From a virus, in IMG/VR virus record IMGVR_UViG_3300009173_003155, positions 1-40,810 of that record: a stretch of DNA of 40,810 nt; one strand, given 5' to 3'. The translations under genes were made by a program, and so were the position numbers. The notes under the pieces are model-generated. The model worked only from the letters and a program-made list of their open reading frames with translations. It made no database searches and was not told where the DNA came from. Below, piece after piece: positions 29,666-38,466 of the stretch; the first letter of the stretch is position 1; every line of letters starts with the position of its first letter.

Positions 29666-31291
29666 ATGATTGATAAAAATAAATGGGTACAGTATTTTCC
29701 ATATGCAGAGCCAAGAGATGAACAAGTTACTTCAATAAATTATACGATTGATTCATTTTTAAAAAATAAGAAGAAAGTAGTAATTCTTGAAGCTGGAACC
29801 GGTGTAGGAAAGTCTGCGGTTGGATTAACAGTCGCCAAATATTTAAACGCCAATACACCTCATGATGAAAATTTTGAAAAAGGTGCCTACTTTTTAACAA
29901 CACAAAAGATCCTGCAAGAACAATATGTAAAAGATTTTGGCACCCCTGGGGAAATGAAGTCCATTAAATCATCTTCTAATTATACATGCAACTTTCATAA
30001 AAAGAATTCGTGCTCAGAAAGCCAGCAGGCTCTAAGGACCGAACAAAAGGGCTCACAATTTTGGAAAAGTTGTGTCTTTGATTGCAAGTATAAAAAAGCC
30101 AAAGAAGCATTCATTAAATCACCAGAAAGTATTACAAATTTTTCGTACTTTTTAGCAGAGACACAGTATTCTGGAAAACTTAAACCCAGGGAGACTTTGA
30201 TTATTGATGAAGCACATAACATCCCGGTTGAATTAAGCAAATTTGTAGAAATAGCAATAACACAAAGGTTCACAAAGCAGACACTAAAATTAAACGTCCC
30301 AGTCTTGCACTCACAACATCAGGCATTTTCTTGGATTAAAAACACGTATGCTCCGAAACTTAAGTCATACTGTAGTCATGTCAAAAGTATGTTAGAAAAA
30401 TATACAGGACTAAGGGATAAATTAGCTGAATTTGCAAATATGGCTAAACAATATGATATGTTAGATAAACATTCATGCAAAATAAATAGATTTTTAGAAA
30501 TCTATGAAAAGGATAATTGGGTTTTTAATTCTGTAAAGCCAGAGGGTAGGAAGAGCGCGAGATTGGAGTTCAAGCCAATTGATGTTTCACATTATGCAGA
30601 GGATCTATTATTTAGGATGGGAAAAAGAATCATTATGATGTCTGCGACTATTCTGAATGCAGCAGGATTATGTGAGCTACTAGGTCTTGATATCCAGAAT
30701 GTAGATGCAATCTCAATTCCGTCTCCGTTTCCAGTCAAAAATAGACCTATACTTTTTGTGCCGATGGGCAAAATGACATCTAAAGAGATTGATAAATCGC
30801 TACCAAAACTCATGACTGCAATAGAGAAAATACTTGAAGTCCATAAAGATGAAAAGGGCATCATTCATACACACAGTTATAAAATTGCAAATCATATTAA
30901 ACGAAATGTTAAGTCAAAAAGACTACTAATTCCAAGTTCAGATAATAGAGATGAATTTTTAAAAAAGCATTTTGACAGTAAGGAGCCAACGGTACTTGTA
31001 AGCCCTTCTATGACTGAGGGTGTGAGTCTTGAGGGGGATGTTAGTAGATTTCAAATTTTGTGTAAAGTGCCATACCCGTACCTGGGTGACCAATTGGTAA
31101 AGAAAAGGATGAACAAGTGGAGATGGTGGTACCCATTTCAAACGATTAAAACAATCGTACAATCCGTGGGTAGATCTGTAAGATCAAAAGATGATGTGGC
31201 CGTTACATATATTTTGGATGCTGACTGGGAAAGGTTTTTTGACAAAAATAAAAATGTTTTTCCAAATGATTTTAGAAAATGCTTAAAGTAA
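29666..31291 (+). CDS. XPD/DinG-type Fe-S superfamily-2 DNA helicase
   Basis: 541 aa; I use the ATG at 29666, not the in-frame TTG at 29648 that lies inside clpP. Walker A 'LEAGTGVGKSAV' (41-52), DEAH box 'IIDEAHN' (179-185), and the late 'VQSVGRSVRSKDDVAV' motif VI with its arginines. Four cysteines at 108, 116, 136 and 140 lie between motifs Ia and II, as in the 4Fe-4S domain of XPD/DinG. Such enzymes unwind 5'-to-3' and resolve D- or R-loops. Probably acts in phage DNA replication or repair. Confidence 0.92.
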   Translation: MIDKNKWVQYFPYAEPRDEQVTSINYTIDSFLKNKKKVVILEAGTGVGKSAVGLTVAKYLNANTPHDENFEKGAYFLTTQKILQEQYVKDFGTPGEMKSIKSSSNYTCNFHKKNSCSESQQALRTEQKGSQFWKSCVFDCKYKKAKEAFIKSPESITNFSYFLAETQYSGKLKPRETLIIDEAHNIPVELSKFVEIAITQRFTKQTLKLNVPVLHSQHQAFSWIKNTYAPKLKSYCSHVKSMLEKYTGLRDKLAEFANMAKQYDMLDKHSCKINRFLEIYEKDNWVFNSVKPEGRKSARLEFKPIDVSHYAEDLLFRMGKRIIMMSATILNAAGLCELLGLDIQNVDAISIPSPFPVKNRPILFVPMGKMTSKEIDKSLPKLMTAIEKILEVHKDEKGIIHTHSYKIANHIKRNVKSKRLLIPSSDNRDEFLKKHFDSKEPTVLVSPSMTEGVSLEGDVSRFQILCKVPYPYLGDQLVKKRMNKWRWWYPFQTIKTIVQSVGRSVRSKDDVAVTYILDADWERFFDKNKNVFPNDFRKCLK

Positions 31292-31322
31292 ATGGCTATT
31301 TATTATAGAGATAAATTTTACT

Positions 31323-31751
31323 ATGGCTATCAAGATAAGCAAAAAAAAGAAAAAAAATAGAGCTGACCAAAGGGCCGGTGTTATTATTCTTAAAAAATTT
31401 GGAAAAGAATATAAAGTCTTATGCCTTAAAATATTCGGAAGTTATGATTTTCCCAAAGGCGGGGTTGAGCCATTTGAGAATGTTTTTGCTGCTGCTATGA
31501 GAGAGGCTGAAGAGGAATCTGGAATAACGGATTTAGATTTTGAATGGGGACTTGCTACAACAAAAGTAAGAAACGTAACATTATTTATAGCCTCTACAAC
31601 CCAAAGGCCAGTTATCAAGCCTAATCCTGAGACTGGAGAGTTCGAACATCACGCCGCCCACTGGAAAGACTTTGATGATGCAGAAAAATCTCTGCACCCA
31701 TATTTAAGGCCAACTATTTCATGGGTCAGACAAGTTATAGGAGAAAAATAA
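31323..31751 (+). CDS. Nudix hydrolase (142 aa)
   Basis: Basic N-terminus (K-rich), then 'AGVIILKKFGKEYKVLCL' and a Nudix box G-x5-E-x7-R-E-A-x-E-E-x-G-I at 'GGVEPFENVFAAAM' and 'REAEEESGI'. Nudix enzymes hydrolyse nucleoside diphosphates linked to another group, with Mg2+. The substrate could be a modified nucleotide, NAD-like compound, Ap4A or a capped RNA; not decidable here. The following gene begins immediately. Confidence 0.9.
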   Translation: MAIKISKKKKKNRADQRAGVIILKKFGKEYKVLCLKIFGSYDFPKGGVEPFENVFAAAMREAEEESGITDLDFEWGLATTKVRNVTLFIASTTQRPVIKPNPETGEFEHHAAHWKDFDDAEKSLHPYLRPTISWVRQVIGEK

Positions 31752-32594
31752 ATGTCGACGTTTACAGAACACAAGACGGTGGCAGACAGGTCTGCCTCCG
31801 ATAGGCGACGCCACAAACAAAAGATTGAAAAGGCTATTAAAGAAGGTATTCATGATATTGTTGCAGAAGAATCTATAATTGGGCAAGACGGCAAAAAGAA
31901 GATAAAAATTCCAGTCAGGGGAATCAAAGAATATCGTTTTGTATATGGCAACAATGAAAATAATAAGAAGGTTGGAACCGCACCAGGAAAGGATATCCAA
32001 AGAGGGCAAAAGATTGGAGAAGGAAAAGAACAAAAAGGGAAAGACATTGGCTCAAAGCCTGGCACGGAAGCGGGCAATGAATATTACGAAGTAGAAATTT
32101 CCCTTGACGAATTGGCTGATTACCTTTTTAGCGACTTAAACCTTCCAGATCTAGAGAGAAAGGCATTAAAGAAAATAATGTCAGAAAAAATAAAGAGAAA
32201 AGGATATAGAAAAGAGGGAATAAAACCTAGGCTAGATAAGAAAAAATCAGCAATAGAAAGAATTAAAAGAAAAAAGGCAGCAGAGAGATCTGGCCCAACG
32301 GAGGAAGAGGCATTTCCATTCCACGACAATGATTTGGTATATAGGCATTATAAAAAATCAAAAAAAGAATGCTCAAATGCAGTGATATTTTTTGTAATGG
32401 ATGTTTCTGGATCTATGACAACAACCAAAAAATTCCTCGCAAGAAGTTTTTACTTTCTTCTTTATCACTTTATTAGATCAAAATATGAACAAACGGAAAT
32501 AATATTCATTTCGCATGACACAGTAGCCAATGAAGTTAATGAAGAGGCATTTTTTGCAAGAGGAAATAGCGGTGGGACTATCGTCTCTAGCTGA
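31752..32594 (+). CDS. DUF444 (YeaH/YhbH) protein, N-terminal part up to an in-frame TGA
   Basis: 280 aa before TGA (32592-32594). N-terminal 'VADRSASDRRRHKQKIEKAI' and 'RGIKEYRF' are typical for YeaH/YhbH; the VWA domain holds 'FVMDVSGSMTTTKK' (D217, S219, S221) and 'GGTIVSS'. The frame continues without a shift for a further 345 nt with intact family sequence, so the TGA interrupts a complete 395-aa gene between the second and third metal-site motifs. TGA-C is a known leaky context. Starts on the base after the Nudix stop. Genetically coupled to PrkA in many bacteria. Confidence 0.85.
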   Translation: MSTFTEHKTVADRSASDRRRHKQKIEKAIKEGIHDIVAEESIIGQDGKKKIKIPVRGIKEYRFVYGNNENNKKVGTAPGKDIQRGQKIGEGKEQKGKDIGSKPGTEAGNEYYEVEISLDELADYLFSDLNLPDLERKALKKIMSEKIKRKGYRKEGIKPRLDKKKSAIERIKRKKAAERSGPTEEEAFPFHDNDLVYRHYKKSKKECSNAVIFFVMDVSGSMTTTKKFLARSFYFLLYHFIRSKYEQTEIIFISHDTVANEVNEEAFFARGNSGGTIVSS

Positions 32595-32603
32595 CTGGAA
32601 TTA

Positions 32604-32939
32604 GTGTGTGATATTATAGAAAAAAGATTTCACCCAAATAGCTGGAACATTTATTGCTTCCAATGTTCAGATGGAGACAACTGGCCAGATGATACAGATA
32701 AAACACTCACTGCAGCAGAAAAAATTAAAGATTATTCTCAATTATTTGGCTATTGTGAAATAGTACCCAAGGATGCTCCTGGAGGGTGGTTCGAAGAACT
32801 AAGGCTTTCTAAGGTTTATGAAAAAATTACAGATAAAAAATTAAAAACCGCAGAAATAACAGGCAAAGAAGGAATATGGGATGCATTCAAAAGCTTTTTT
32901 AGTGTGAAGGGAAAGAAAAGAATTATCGTTTCAAAATAA
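32604..32939 (+). CDS. DUF444 (YeaH/YhbH) protein, C-terminal part after the TGA
   Basis: Same frame as the preceding part. The sequence after TGA reads L-E-L-V-C-D-I-I-E-K-R-F, then 'NSWNIYCFQCSDGDNWPDD', where S-D-G-D is the last VWA metal motif. A GTG at 32604 could be a restart but has no good ribosome site. It ends 'KGKKRIIVSK'. Readthrough, a real nonsense mutation or a sequencing error would all give this picture; the intact downstream half argues against long-standing decay. Confidence 0.75.
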   Translation: MCDIIEKRFHPNSWNIYCFQCSDGDNWPDDTDKTLTAAEKIKDYSQLFGYCEIVPKDAPGGWFEELRLSKVYEKITDKKLKTAEITGKEGIWDAFKSFFSVKGKKRIIVSK

Positions 32940-32948
32940 GGATTAACA

Positions 32949-34253
32949 ATGAACGGATATAATTTTGATGACTTAAAAAAATGGGATGATAAAATATGCG
33001 AGCTGGCCGTAAAGAAGGGTCTTAGCTGGTTTCCAATAACTTATGAAGTTGTAGACTATTATACTATGATAGGGCACATGGCATACCATGGGATGCCGAC
33101 GCACTACGGCCATTGGTCATATGGCAAATCATTCGAAAGAACACACCAGATGTATAACATGGGTATGGAGGGGCTGCCTTATGAACTAATCATTAATAGT
33201 AATCCATCTATCGCTTATCTTATGAGAGAGAACCCACTTTATTTGCAGGTTCTTATTATGGCACATTGTGTCGGGCATTCTGATTTCTTTAAGAATAATA
33301 GGATGTTTAAAAATACTAGGCCTGATTCTGTTATCGCAAGAATGCGTAACGCAAAAAAAAGAATTCAAGAATATACAGAAGATCCTACAATCGGCATAGA
33401 GTTAGTAGAAGAAGCATTAGACGCTGCACAATCTGTTTCATTTCAGACATATCGTTATGGGCAACGTCGTCAGTCAGAAGAAGAATTAAAACAGAAATAT
33501 ACGAAAAAAATTAAAGATGATGAGGATGGAGAGTATATAGACTTTGATATAATGAAAAAGCCTCTAGAACCAGATTATGATATTCTTGGATTTATAGCCG
33601 AAAATGGTAACCTCCCAGAGTGGAAAAAAGATATCATTGAGATTGTAAGAGAAGAGGCAAAATATTTCATGCCACAAATGCAAACGAAGATTATGAATGA
33701 AGGTTGGGCATCTATGATGCATTACACATTCTGTCATGAATTAGATCTTTCTGCAGGAATGCACCTACCATTTCTTAAAAGTCATAACCAAGTCATCAGG
33801 CCCCACATAGGGGGGTTAAACCCTTATCATATGGGTTTTACAATCTTTAAAAGTATAGAAGAAAAATACGGGTTTGATGAATGTTTAGTCGCTAGAGAAA
33901 CTGCACATGATATTTCTTTTATTCGCCAGTATCTAACGAGAGAACTTTGCGAAGATCTAGGTCTTTTCTCATTTTCAGAAAAAAGAAAAAGTGGAATAAC
34001 AATTGATGAAATTTATGATGATGATGGATGGAAAATTGTAAAACAGGATTTGATTAGTAATATTGGAACAAACACGGTACCTATTATCTACGTAGATGAA
34101 ATGGAATTAGGACAACTAGTTTTAAGACACGAACATGATGGGCGGGATCTAGAATTAGATTATGCAGATGCCGTCATTCAGCATGTTAATGTGTTGTGGC
34201 CAGACGGAGCAAAATTATTTACGATTCTTGAGGAAGAATTGTGGGAAATATAG
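32949..34253 (+). CDS. spoVR: SpoVR-family protein (YcgB type)
   Basis: 434 aa. Typical segments: 'WFPITYEVVDYYTMIGHMAY', 'HYGHWSYGKSFERTHQMYNM', 'NSNPSIAYLMREN', 'MNEGWASMMHYTFCHEL' and 'NPYHMGFTIFKSIEEKYG'. SpoVR is a soluble protein linked with sporulation in Bacillus and with the YeaG/YeaH stress kinase in Gram-negative bacteria; its biochemistry is poorly known. A cytoplasmic partner of PrkA is the likely role. AAGGATTAACA precedes the ATG. No truncation seen. Confidence 0.95.
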   Translation: MNGYNFDDLKKWDDKICELAVKKGLSWFPITYEVVDYYTMIGHMAYHGMPTHYGHWSYGKSFERTHQMYNMGMEGLPYELIINSNPSIAYLMRENPLYLQVLIMAHCVGHSDFFKNNRMFKNTRPDSVIARMRNAKKRIQEYTEDPTIGIELVEEALDAAQSVSFQTYRYGQRRQSEEELKQKYTKKIKDDEDGEYIDFDIMKKPLEPDYDILGFIAENGNLPEWKKDIIEIVREEAKYFMPQMQTKIMNEGWASMMHYTFCHELDLSAGMHLPFLKSHNQVIRPHIGGLNPYHMGFTIFKSIEEKYGFDECLVARETAHDISFIRQYLTRELCEDLGLFSFSEKRKSGITIDEIYDDDGWKIVKQDLISNIGTNTVPIIYVDEMELGQLVLRHEHDGRDLELDYADAVIQHVNVLWPDGAKLFTILEEELWEI

Positions 34254-34306
34254 CTATTTATAATTGATAGCTATTACAAAACTTAATTTAAGGATATAAT
34301 AATATT

Positions 34307-36241
34307 ATGACTGTTAAAAATAAATTGCTTAAAGAAATAGAGAAGCAAAGAAAGAAAAGTAAGTCTAAAAAGAAGTTTAAGGGAAACTTTTTAGATTACG
34401 TCGATCTCGTGCAGGCTAATCCAGATATCGTTAAAAGTTCTCATGAAAGACTTTTCGGTGCGATTATCAAGCATGGCGTTAATAATATGCCAGATGCGGA
34501 TATCAGAAAAAGAAAGATCTTTGATGGAGATAACATAAAACTATATGATTATTTTAAAAAAGAGTTCTTTGGAATGGAAAGGGTCATCGGAAAAATTATG
34601 AGTTTCCTTAAAGCAGCTGCTTATAAAGGTGAAGAAAGCAAGCAGGTACTTTTATTAATGGGACCAGTTGGTGCAGGTAAAAGTGCATTAACAGAGCACA
34701 TAAAAAGATCCTTACATGATGAATCATGCTTCCACCTTAAAAATGATCCCCAAAGAGGAGAGCCCCTTCAGTTAGTACCAAGAAGCCTTCGAGAAACATT
34801 CGAAAAAGAACTTAATGTAAAGATAGAGGGAGATATTAGTCCAATAGTTAGGCATCATTTGTTAACAGAGTTGGATGGAAAGTACGAAGATTATGAAGTT
34901 GTTCAATCTTCTTTTTCCCAAAGGGGTAGAAGAGGAATATCGTCAGTCCCGCCAATGGATGCAAATAGTCAAGACGTTTCTGTTTTAATTGGAAGTGTAG
35001 ACATATCAAAGCTTGATCGTTACGCAGAGGATGACCCACGTGCATTATCATTAAATGGCGCATTTAATGTAGGGAATAGAGGAATTGTCGAACTTGTAGA
35101 AGTTTTTAAAAATGAAATTGAATTTTTGCATACAATTATTACGGCGACTCAAGAAAAAAGAGTTCCATCCCCTGGTAAAAGCGATATGTTACACTTTGAT
35201 GGTGTAATCCTTGCCCATTGTAACGAAGCAGAGTGGAATAGGTTCCAGAGTGAACATACAAATGAAGCAATCCTTGATAGGGTCGTGAAAGTTAACGTCC
35301 CATATGTCTTAGAACTAGATCAAGAAATTAAAATTTATGAAAAAATGCTTGGACAATCTAATTTTAAGCATCACATTGCGCCTCATACAATTAAGGTAGC
35401 CGCAATGTTCAGCATCCTTTCGAGGCTACAGTCTTCACAAAAGTGTGATCTTCTTACTAAAATGAAAATTTATAATGGTGATGAGGTAATTGAAAAGGGA
35501 CGAGTCAAAAGAGTTGATATCAAAGACTTAAGAGAAGAAACTAGAAATGAAGGAATGTCTGGTATTTCTACAAGGTTTATTGCAAAAGCGTTAGACGATG
35601 CATTGACAAATTCTGATAAAGAAATTGTTACACCTGTCTCTGTTATCGAGTCGCTTATAAATAAAGTTAAAGAACAAATCATCGATGAAGAATTTAAGCA
35701 AACATGCCTGGAAATAATTCAAAAAGTCGTAAGAGAAGAATACCTCAAAATTCTGGAGACAGAGATTGCAAAAGCATTTGTTAGCGCATATGAGGAGCAG
35801 GCACAGTCATTATTTGACACCTACCTTGATAATTCAGAAGCGTCTACAACTAGGCAAAAGCTTAGAGATAAAGTAACGAAAGAAGATAGGGAACCGGATG
35901 AGAATTTTATGAGATCTATAGAAGAACAGATCGGCATCACGGGATCATCAAAAGAAGGGTTTAGAAGTGATGTTACTGCGTATATGTTCGCTAAACTAAG
36001 AAAAGGTGAGACTGTAGATTATAGATCATATGAACCTCTTAAAGAAGCGATTGAGGGATATCTTATCAATTCTGTAAAAGATATGGCTAGAATCGTAACA
36101 AAATCTAAAACACGCGATGATGAACAACAACAAAAACATAGCGATATGATTGAAACAATGATCAATGAATATGGTTATAACGCAGATAGTGCAGAAGAAA
36201 TTCTTGCATATGCATCTAATAATCTTTGGAGAGATAGCTAG
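34307..36241 (+). CDS. prkA: PrkA (YeaG)-family AAA+ serine kinase
   Basis: 644 aa, normal for the family. Walker A 'LLLMGPVGAGKSALTE' (117-130); 'SFSQRGRRGISSVPPMDANS' and 'ALSLNGAFNVGNRGIVELVE' are PrkA hallmarks; 'FDGVILAHCNEAEW' is the sensor region; the C-terminal kinase-like half is kept. In bacteria PrkA works in stress, sporulation and nutrient shift, with DUF444 and SpoVR, all of which are here in order DUF444-SpoVR-PrkA. AAGGATATAATAATATT gives a moderate ribosome site. Confidence 0.95.
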   Translation: MTVKNKLLKEIEKQRKKSKSKKKFKGNFLDYVDLVQANPDIVKSSHERLFGAIIKHGVNNMPDADIRKRKIFDGDNIKLYDYFKKEFFGMERVIGKIMSFLKAAAYKGEESKQVLLLMGPVGAGKSALTEHIKRSLHDESCFHLKNDPQRGEPLQLVPRSLRETFEKELNVKIEGDISPIVRHHLLTELDGKYEDYEVVQSSFSQRGRRGISSVPPMDANSQDVSVLIGSVDISKLDRYAEDDPRALSLNGAFNVGNRGIVELVEVFKNEIEFLHTIITATQEKRVPSPGKSDMLHFDGVILAHCNEAEWNRFQSEHTNEAILDRVVKVNVPYVLELDQEIKIYEKMLGQSNFKHHIAPHTIKVAAMFSILSRLQSSQKCDLLTKMKIYNGDEVIEKGRVKRVDIKDLREETRNEGMSGISTRFIAKALDDALTNSDKEIVTPVSVIESLINKVKEQIIDEEFKQTCLEIIQKVVREEYLKILETEIAKAFVSAYEEQAQSLFDTYLDNSEASTTRQKLRDKVTKEDREPDENFMRSIEEQIGITGSSKEGFRSDVTAYMFAKLRKGETVDYRSYEPLKEAIEGYLINSVKDMARIVTKSKTRDDEQQQKHSDMIETMINEYGYNADSAEEILAYASNNLWRDS

Positions 36242-36243
36242 AA

Positions 36244-36540
36244 ATGAAATTAAATATTGATGTGGGCCATCCAGAAGCACTCTTACTTTGTGGAACGTAC
36301 CTTATGATAAACAACTATTTTGGATTTGGTTTAGCACTTTTGATTTTTGGATTTTTGGGCGGAATTTTTAGAACTGGTCTTAGAATTCAAGAAGCCCAAC
36401 AAAAACAAGAAGAAAAAGAAAAAACGTTTAAGGAATTTAGTAATGCAGGCGAAGACCTTGCGCAGGCAGTTATCCAACTCCTCAGCGCATTCGGAAACAA
36501 AGAAAAAAGCAAAAAGAACCAAGACGGCAGTTTCCACTAA
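36244..36540 (+). CDS. Small membrane protein with acidic/basic tail (98 aa)
   Basis: Starts 2 nt after the PrkA stop. A hydrophobic stretch ('LLLCGTYLMINNYFGFGLAL' then 'LIFGFLGGIF') gives one or two membrane helices, then a Gln/Glu/Lys-rich helix. Its end overlaps the start of the following gene by 98 nt. Its location suggests a membrane anchor for the PrkA module, unproven. Confidence 0.6.
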   Translation: MKLNIDVGHPEALLLCGTYLMINNYFGFGLALLIFGFLGGIFRTGLRIQEAQQKQEEKEKTFKEFSNAGEDLAQAVIQLLSAFGNKEKSKKNQDGSFH

Positions 36541-37732
36541 CCAAACAAACCACCCTTATACCGAACTCGCTCTTGAAGATTTAATTAAGCAAAAATATAA
36601 CTTGTTGCTTAAAGAGTTAAGTACATTTCTTGTAAGGTTGTGTAGTGGTAGATTAGTCTTTAATTTTGGGAATAATGTTGTTAACTCAGTTCCTGCAGAC
36701 TTAGTCAGATCCCTTTCAGAATGGTCACAGGACGACTTTGTAGACTTAGCAATAAGGAACATCATTGTAGACGCCATAGTGTCTTCAGAGAATAAGCAAG
36801 TGGGTTCTGGGGTCATCTGTGCGTTGGCGTTGCTTAGCAACAAAAAATTTGATTCAGATATCAAAAAATATAGAAATAGAGCAGAGCTGCATGACTTAGA
36901 TAAAACCATCGATTACTTTTTAGGAAGTGGGAATTTATCTAAGGTTACAAAACAATCAATAGGGTTGGGTTCGTTAAATGGAAGTCTAAGATTTGATATT
37001 TCAAATAATAAAGATTTCTTAATCTCGGCTGAACCAGCCATAAAAATTAAGGGATTTGTTCATCCCATGTTTGATCTTAATAAACGGTGGATGGAGTCTG
37101 TTACACTAGTATGCGTAGACGGAGTAATCGAGTCCCTGGGAGAAATAGATTCAATTCTTCAGGGGTCTTCTGTACACAAAAATAATGTTATCATACTTGC
37201 AACAAATTATCATCCTGATATTATTAATACATTAAATGTTAACTTTAAAGATAACAGGTTGAATGTTATTCCCTTCGTTGTTGAAGGCTGGGGTGAAACT
37301 CCAGGAACTGATGCCTTAGAGGCTTGTACTAATATTGGTATAGATTGTGTGTCTAGAGAGCGAGGAGATGTTTTAGCAGCAAAAACTCTGGATGATTTTT
37401 CTATTGTAAAGTCCACATACATTTCTGCCAACAGTATTGCTATTCATAATGATGGTGGGAATGAAATTCACACAATGATTAAAGTCCCAAATACGGTCAA
37501 GCCAATGGCTGGTTTAATAGAAGACAGGGTTCGTATTACGTTACAATCATGCAAGGGTATAGCCAGGTGGGGTTTAATTAAAGATCATGATATTTTAAAT
37601 GTGTCACATTTGGATGGACTTAGGAAGCCTATGGTTCCAGTAAGCGCCCTTTATTTTGGAATTCAAACAGCCGAAAGGTGCAAGGAAAACATCAATAATT
37701 TGGGTGCTATTATTATACCCGACATAAAATAA
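36443..37732 (+). CDS. Divergent chaperonin (GroEL)-like protein (429 aa)
   Basis: I choose ATG 36443 because AAGGAATTTAGTA precedes it; a longer frame to 36347 and a shorter start are possible. Residues 200-315 look like the GroEL apical domain: 'IKGFVHPMFDLNKRWMESV', 'TLVCVDGVIESLGEIDSIL', 'NNVIILATNYHPDIINTLNV', 'GWGETPGTDALEACTNIGID'. The end 'PVSALYFGIQTAERCKENI' matches the last equatorial helix. The GroEL GDGTTT loop is replaced by 'VGSGVICALAL' (120-130), losing the catalytic Asp87. The C-terminal equatorial part is shorter. So an inactive or altered chaperonin is likely. A remote match judged by eye. Confidence 0.6.
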   Translation: MQAKTLRRQLSNSSAHSETKKKAKRTKTAVSTNQTNHPYTELALEDLIKQKYNLLLKELSTFLVRLCSGRLVFNFGNNVVNSVPADLVRSLSEWSQDDFVDLAIRNIIVDAIVSSENKQVGSGVICALALLSNKKFDSDIKKYRNRAELHDLDKTIDYFLGSGNLSKVTKQSIGLGSLNGSLRFDISNNKDFLISAEPAIKIKGFVHPMFDLNKRWMESVTLVCVDGVIESLGEIDSILQGSSVHKNNVIILATNYHPDIINTLNVNFKDNRLNVIPFVVEGWGETPGTDALEACTNIGIDCVSRERGDVLAAKTLDDFSIVKSTYISANSIAIHNDGGNEIHTMIKVPNTVKPMAGLIEDRVRITLQSCKGIARWGLIKDHDILNVSHLDGLRKPMVPVSALYFGIQTAERCKENINNLGAIIIPDIK

Positions 37733-37781
37733 TTTACATTTTTTTAAAAAAATGAATAATTAAATCATATGGAGAGACATA

Positions 37782-37997
37782 ATGACAAATTCAAACAAAA
37801 TCTGTAGGACAGTTTTAGACACACAAAGTGTCGTTAAAGATCAATTAAATAATATTCTTATTTCTGAGTTATTGTCTAGTGGGACAATCAATGAAGTTAC
37901 TTACAAAAATTTGACAGCGCAACTAGCATCGTGCATAGACAAACAAACAGACGCATTAGTTGATAGAATTTTAAATGAGTTTAGAAGTAACAAATAA
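37782..37997 (+). CDS. Hypothetical helical protein (71 aa)
   Basis: GGAGAGACATA precedes the ATG. Helical, polar, no motif. Overlaps the next gene by 23 nt. No family recognised. Confidence 0.6.
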   Translation: MTNSNKICRTVLDTQSVVKDQLNNILISELLSSGTINEVTYKNLTAQLASCIDKQTDALVDRILNEFRSNK

Positions 37998-38466
37998 TCC
38001 CACGAGTGGTGTCAAGCATTTAATTCAATGCCATTGTATACTACCTCAATACAGAAATTCAAAAAATCCCGTATTTCATAAATTTGTTGTATTTTCTATA
38101 ATCGATAATGAGACAGATTTAGTATTACCAAAATTTGCTGAATGCAATAATTGTGGTACTGCACATAAGATAGTTGATATGTGTACATCAGAAATTCTAG
38201 TGGGCAAAGATGAAGTAAGAACTCAATTAACAATAAGCGATCTACAACATTCATTGCCTACATCATTATTTGAATTACTGGTTTCATACAATAAAGACCT
38301 ACCAGACTTTGAATATGCTCAGTTCATTATAGAGAATGAACGGTGGAATAAACATATTATCCTAACAAGGGAAGAATTGGAAGATTACACCCAGGGAAAA
38401 TTGGTTAAATTTATTGCTATAGACAAATTTAAAGTAGAATCATATACATCAAAAAGATCAGTTTAA
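37975..38466 (+). CDS. Zinc-binding hypothetical protein (163 aa)
   Basis: Two metal-site candidates: 'CHCILPQY' (19-26) and 'ECNNCGTAH' (about 56-64), a C-x-C plus C-x-x-C zinc site. Then 'MCTSEIL' and a helical end with 'ERWNKHIILTREELEDY'. I have the impression that such proteins are frequent in marine phages but cannot verify that here. Stop overlaps the next ATG (TAATG). Confidence 0.7.
   Translation: MSLEVTNNPTSGVKHLIQCHCILPQYRNSKNPVFHKFVVFSIIDNETDLVLPKFAECNNCGTAHKIVDMCTSEILVGKDEVRTQLTISDLQHSLPTSLFELLVSYNKDLPDFEYAQFIIENERWNKHIILTREELEDYTQGKLVKFIAIDKFKVESYTSKRSV

Noticed and set aside
36347-36442. Longer N-terminus of the chaperonin-like gene with a poly-Lys run
   Set aside because: Lies inside the preceding membrane protein gene in another frame; the ribosome site fits 36443 better.
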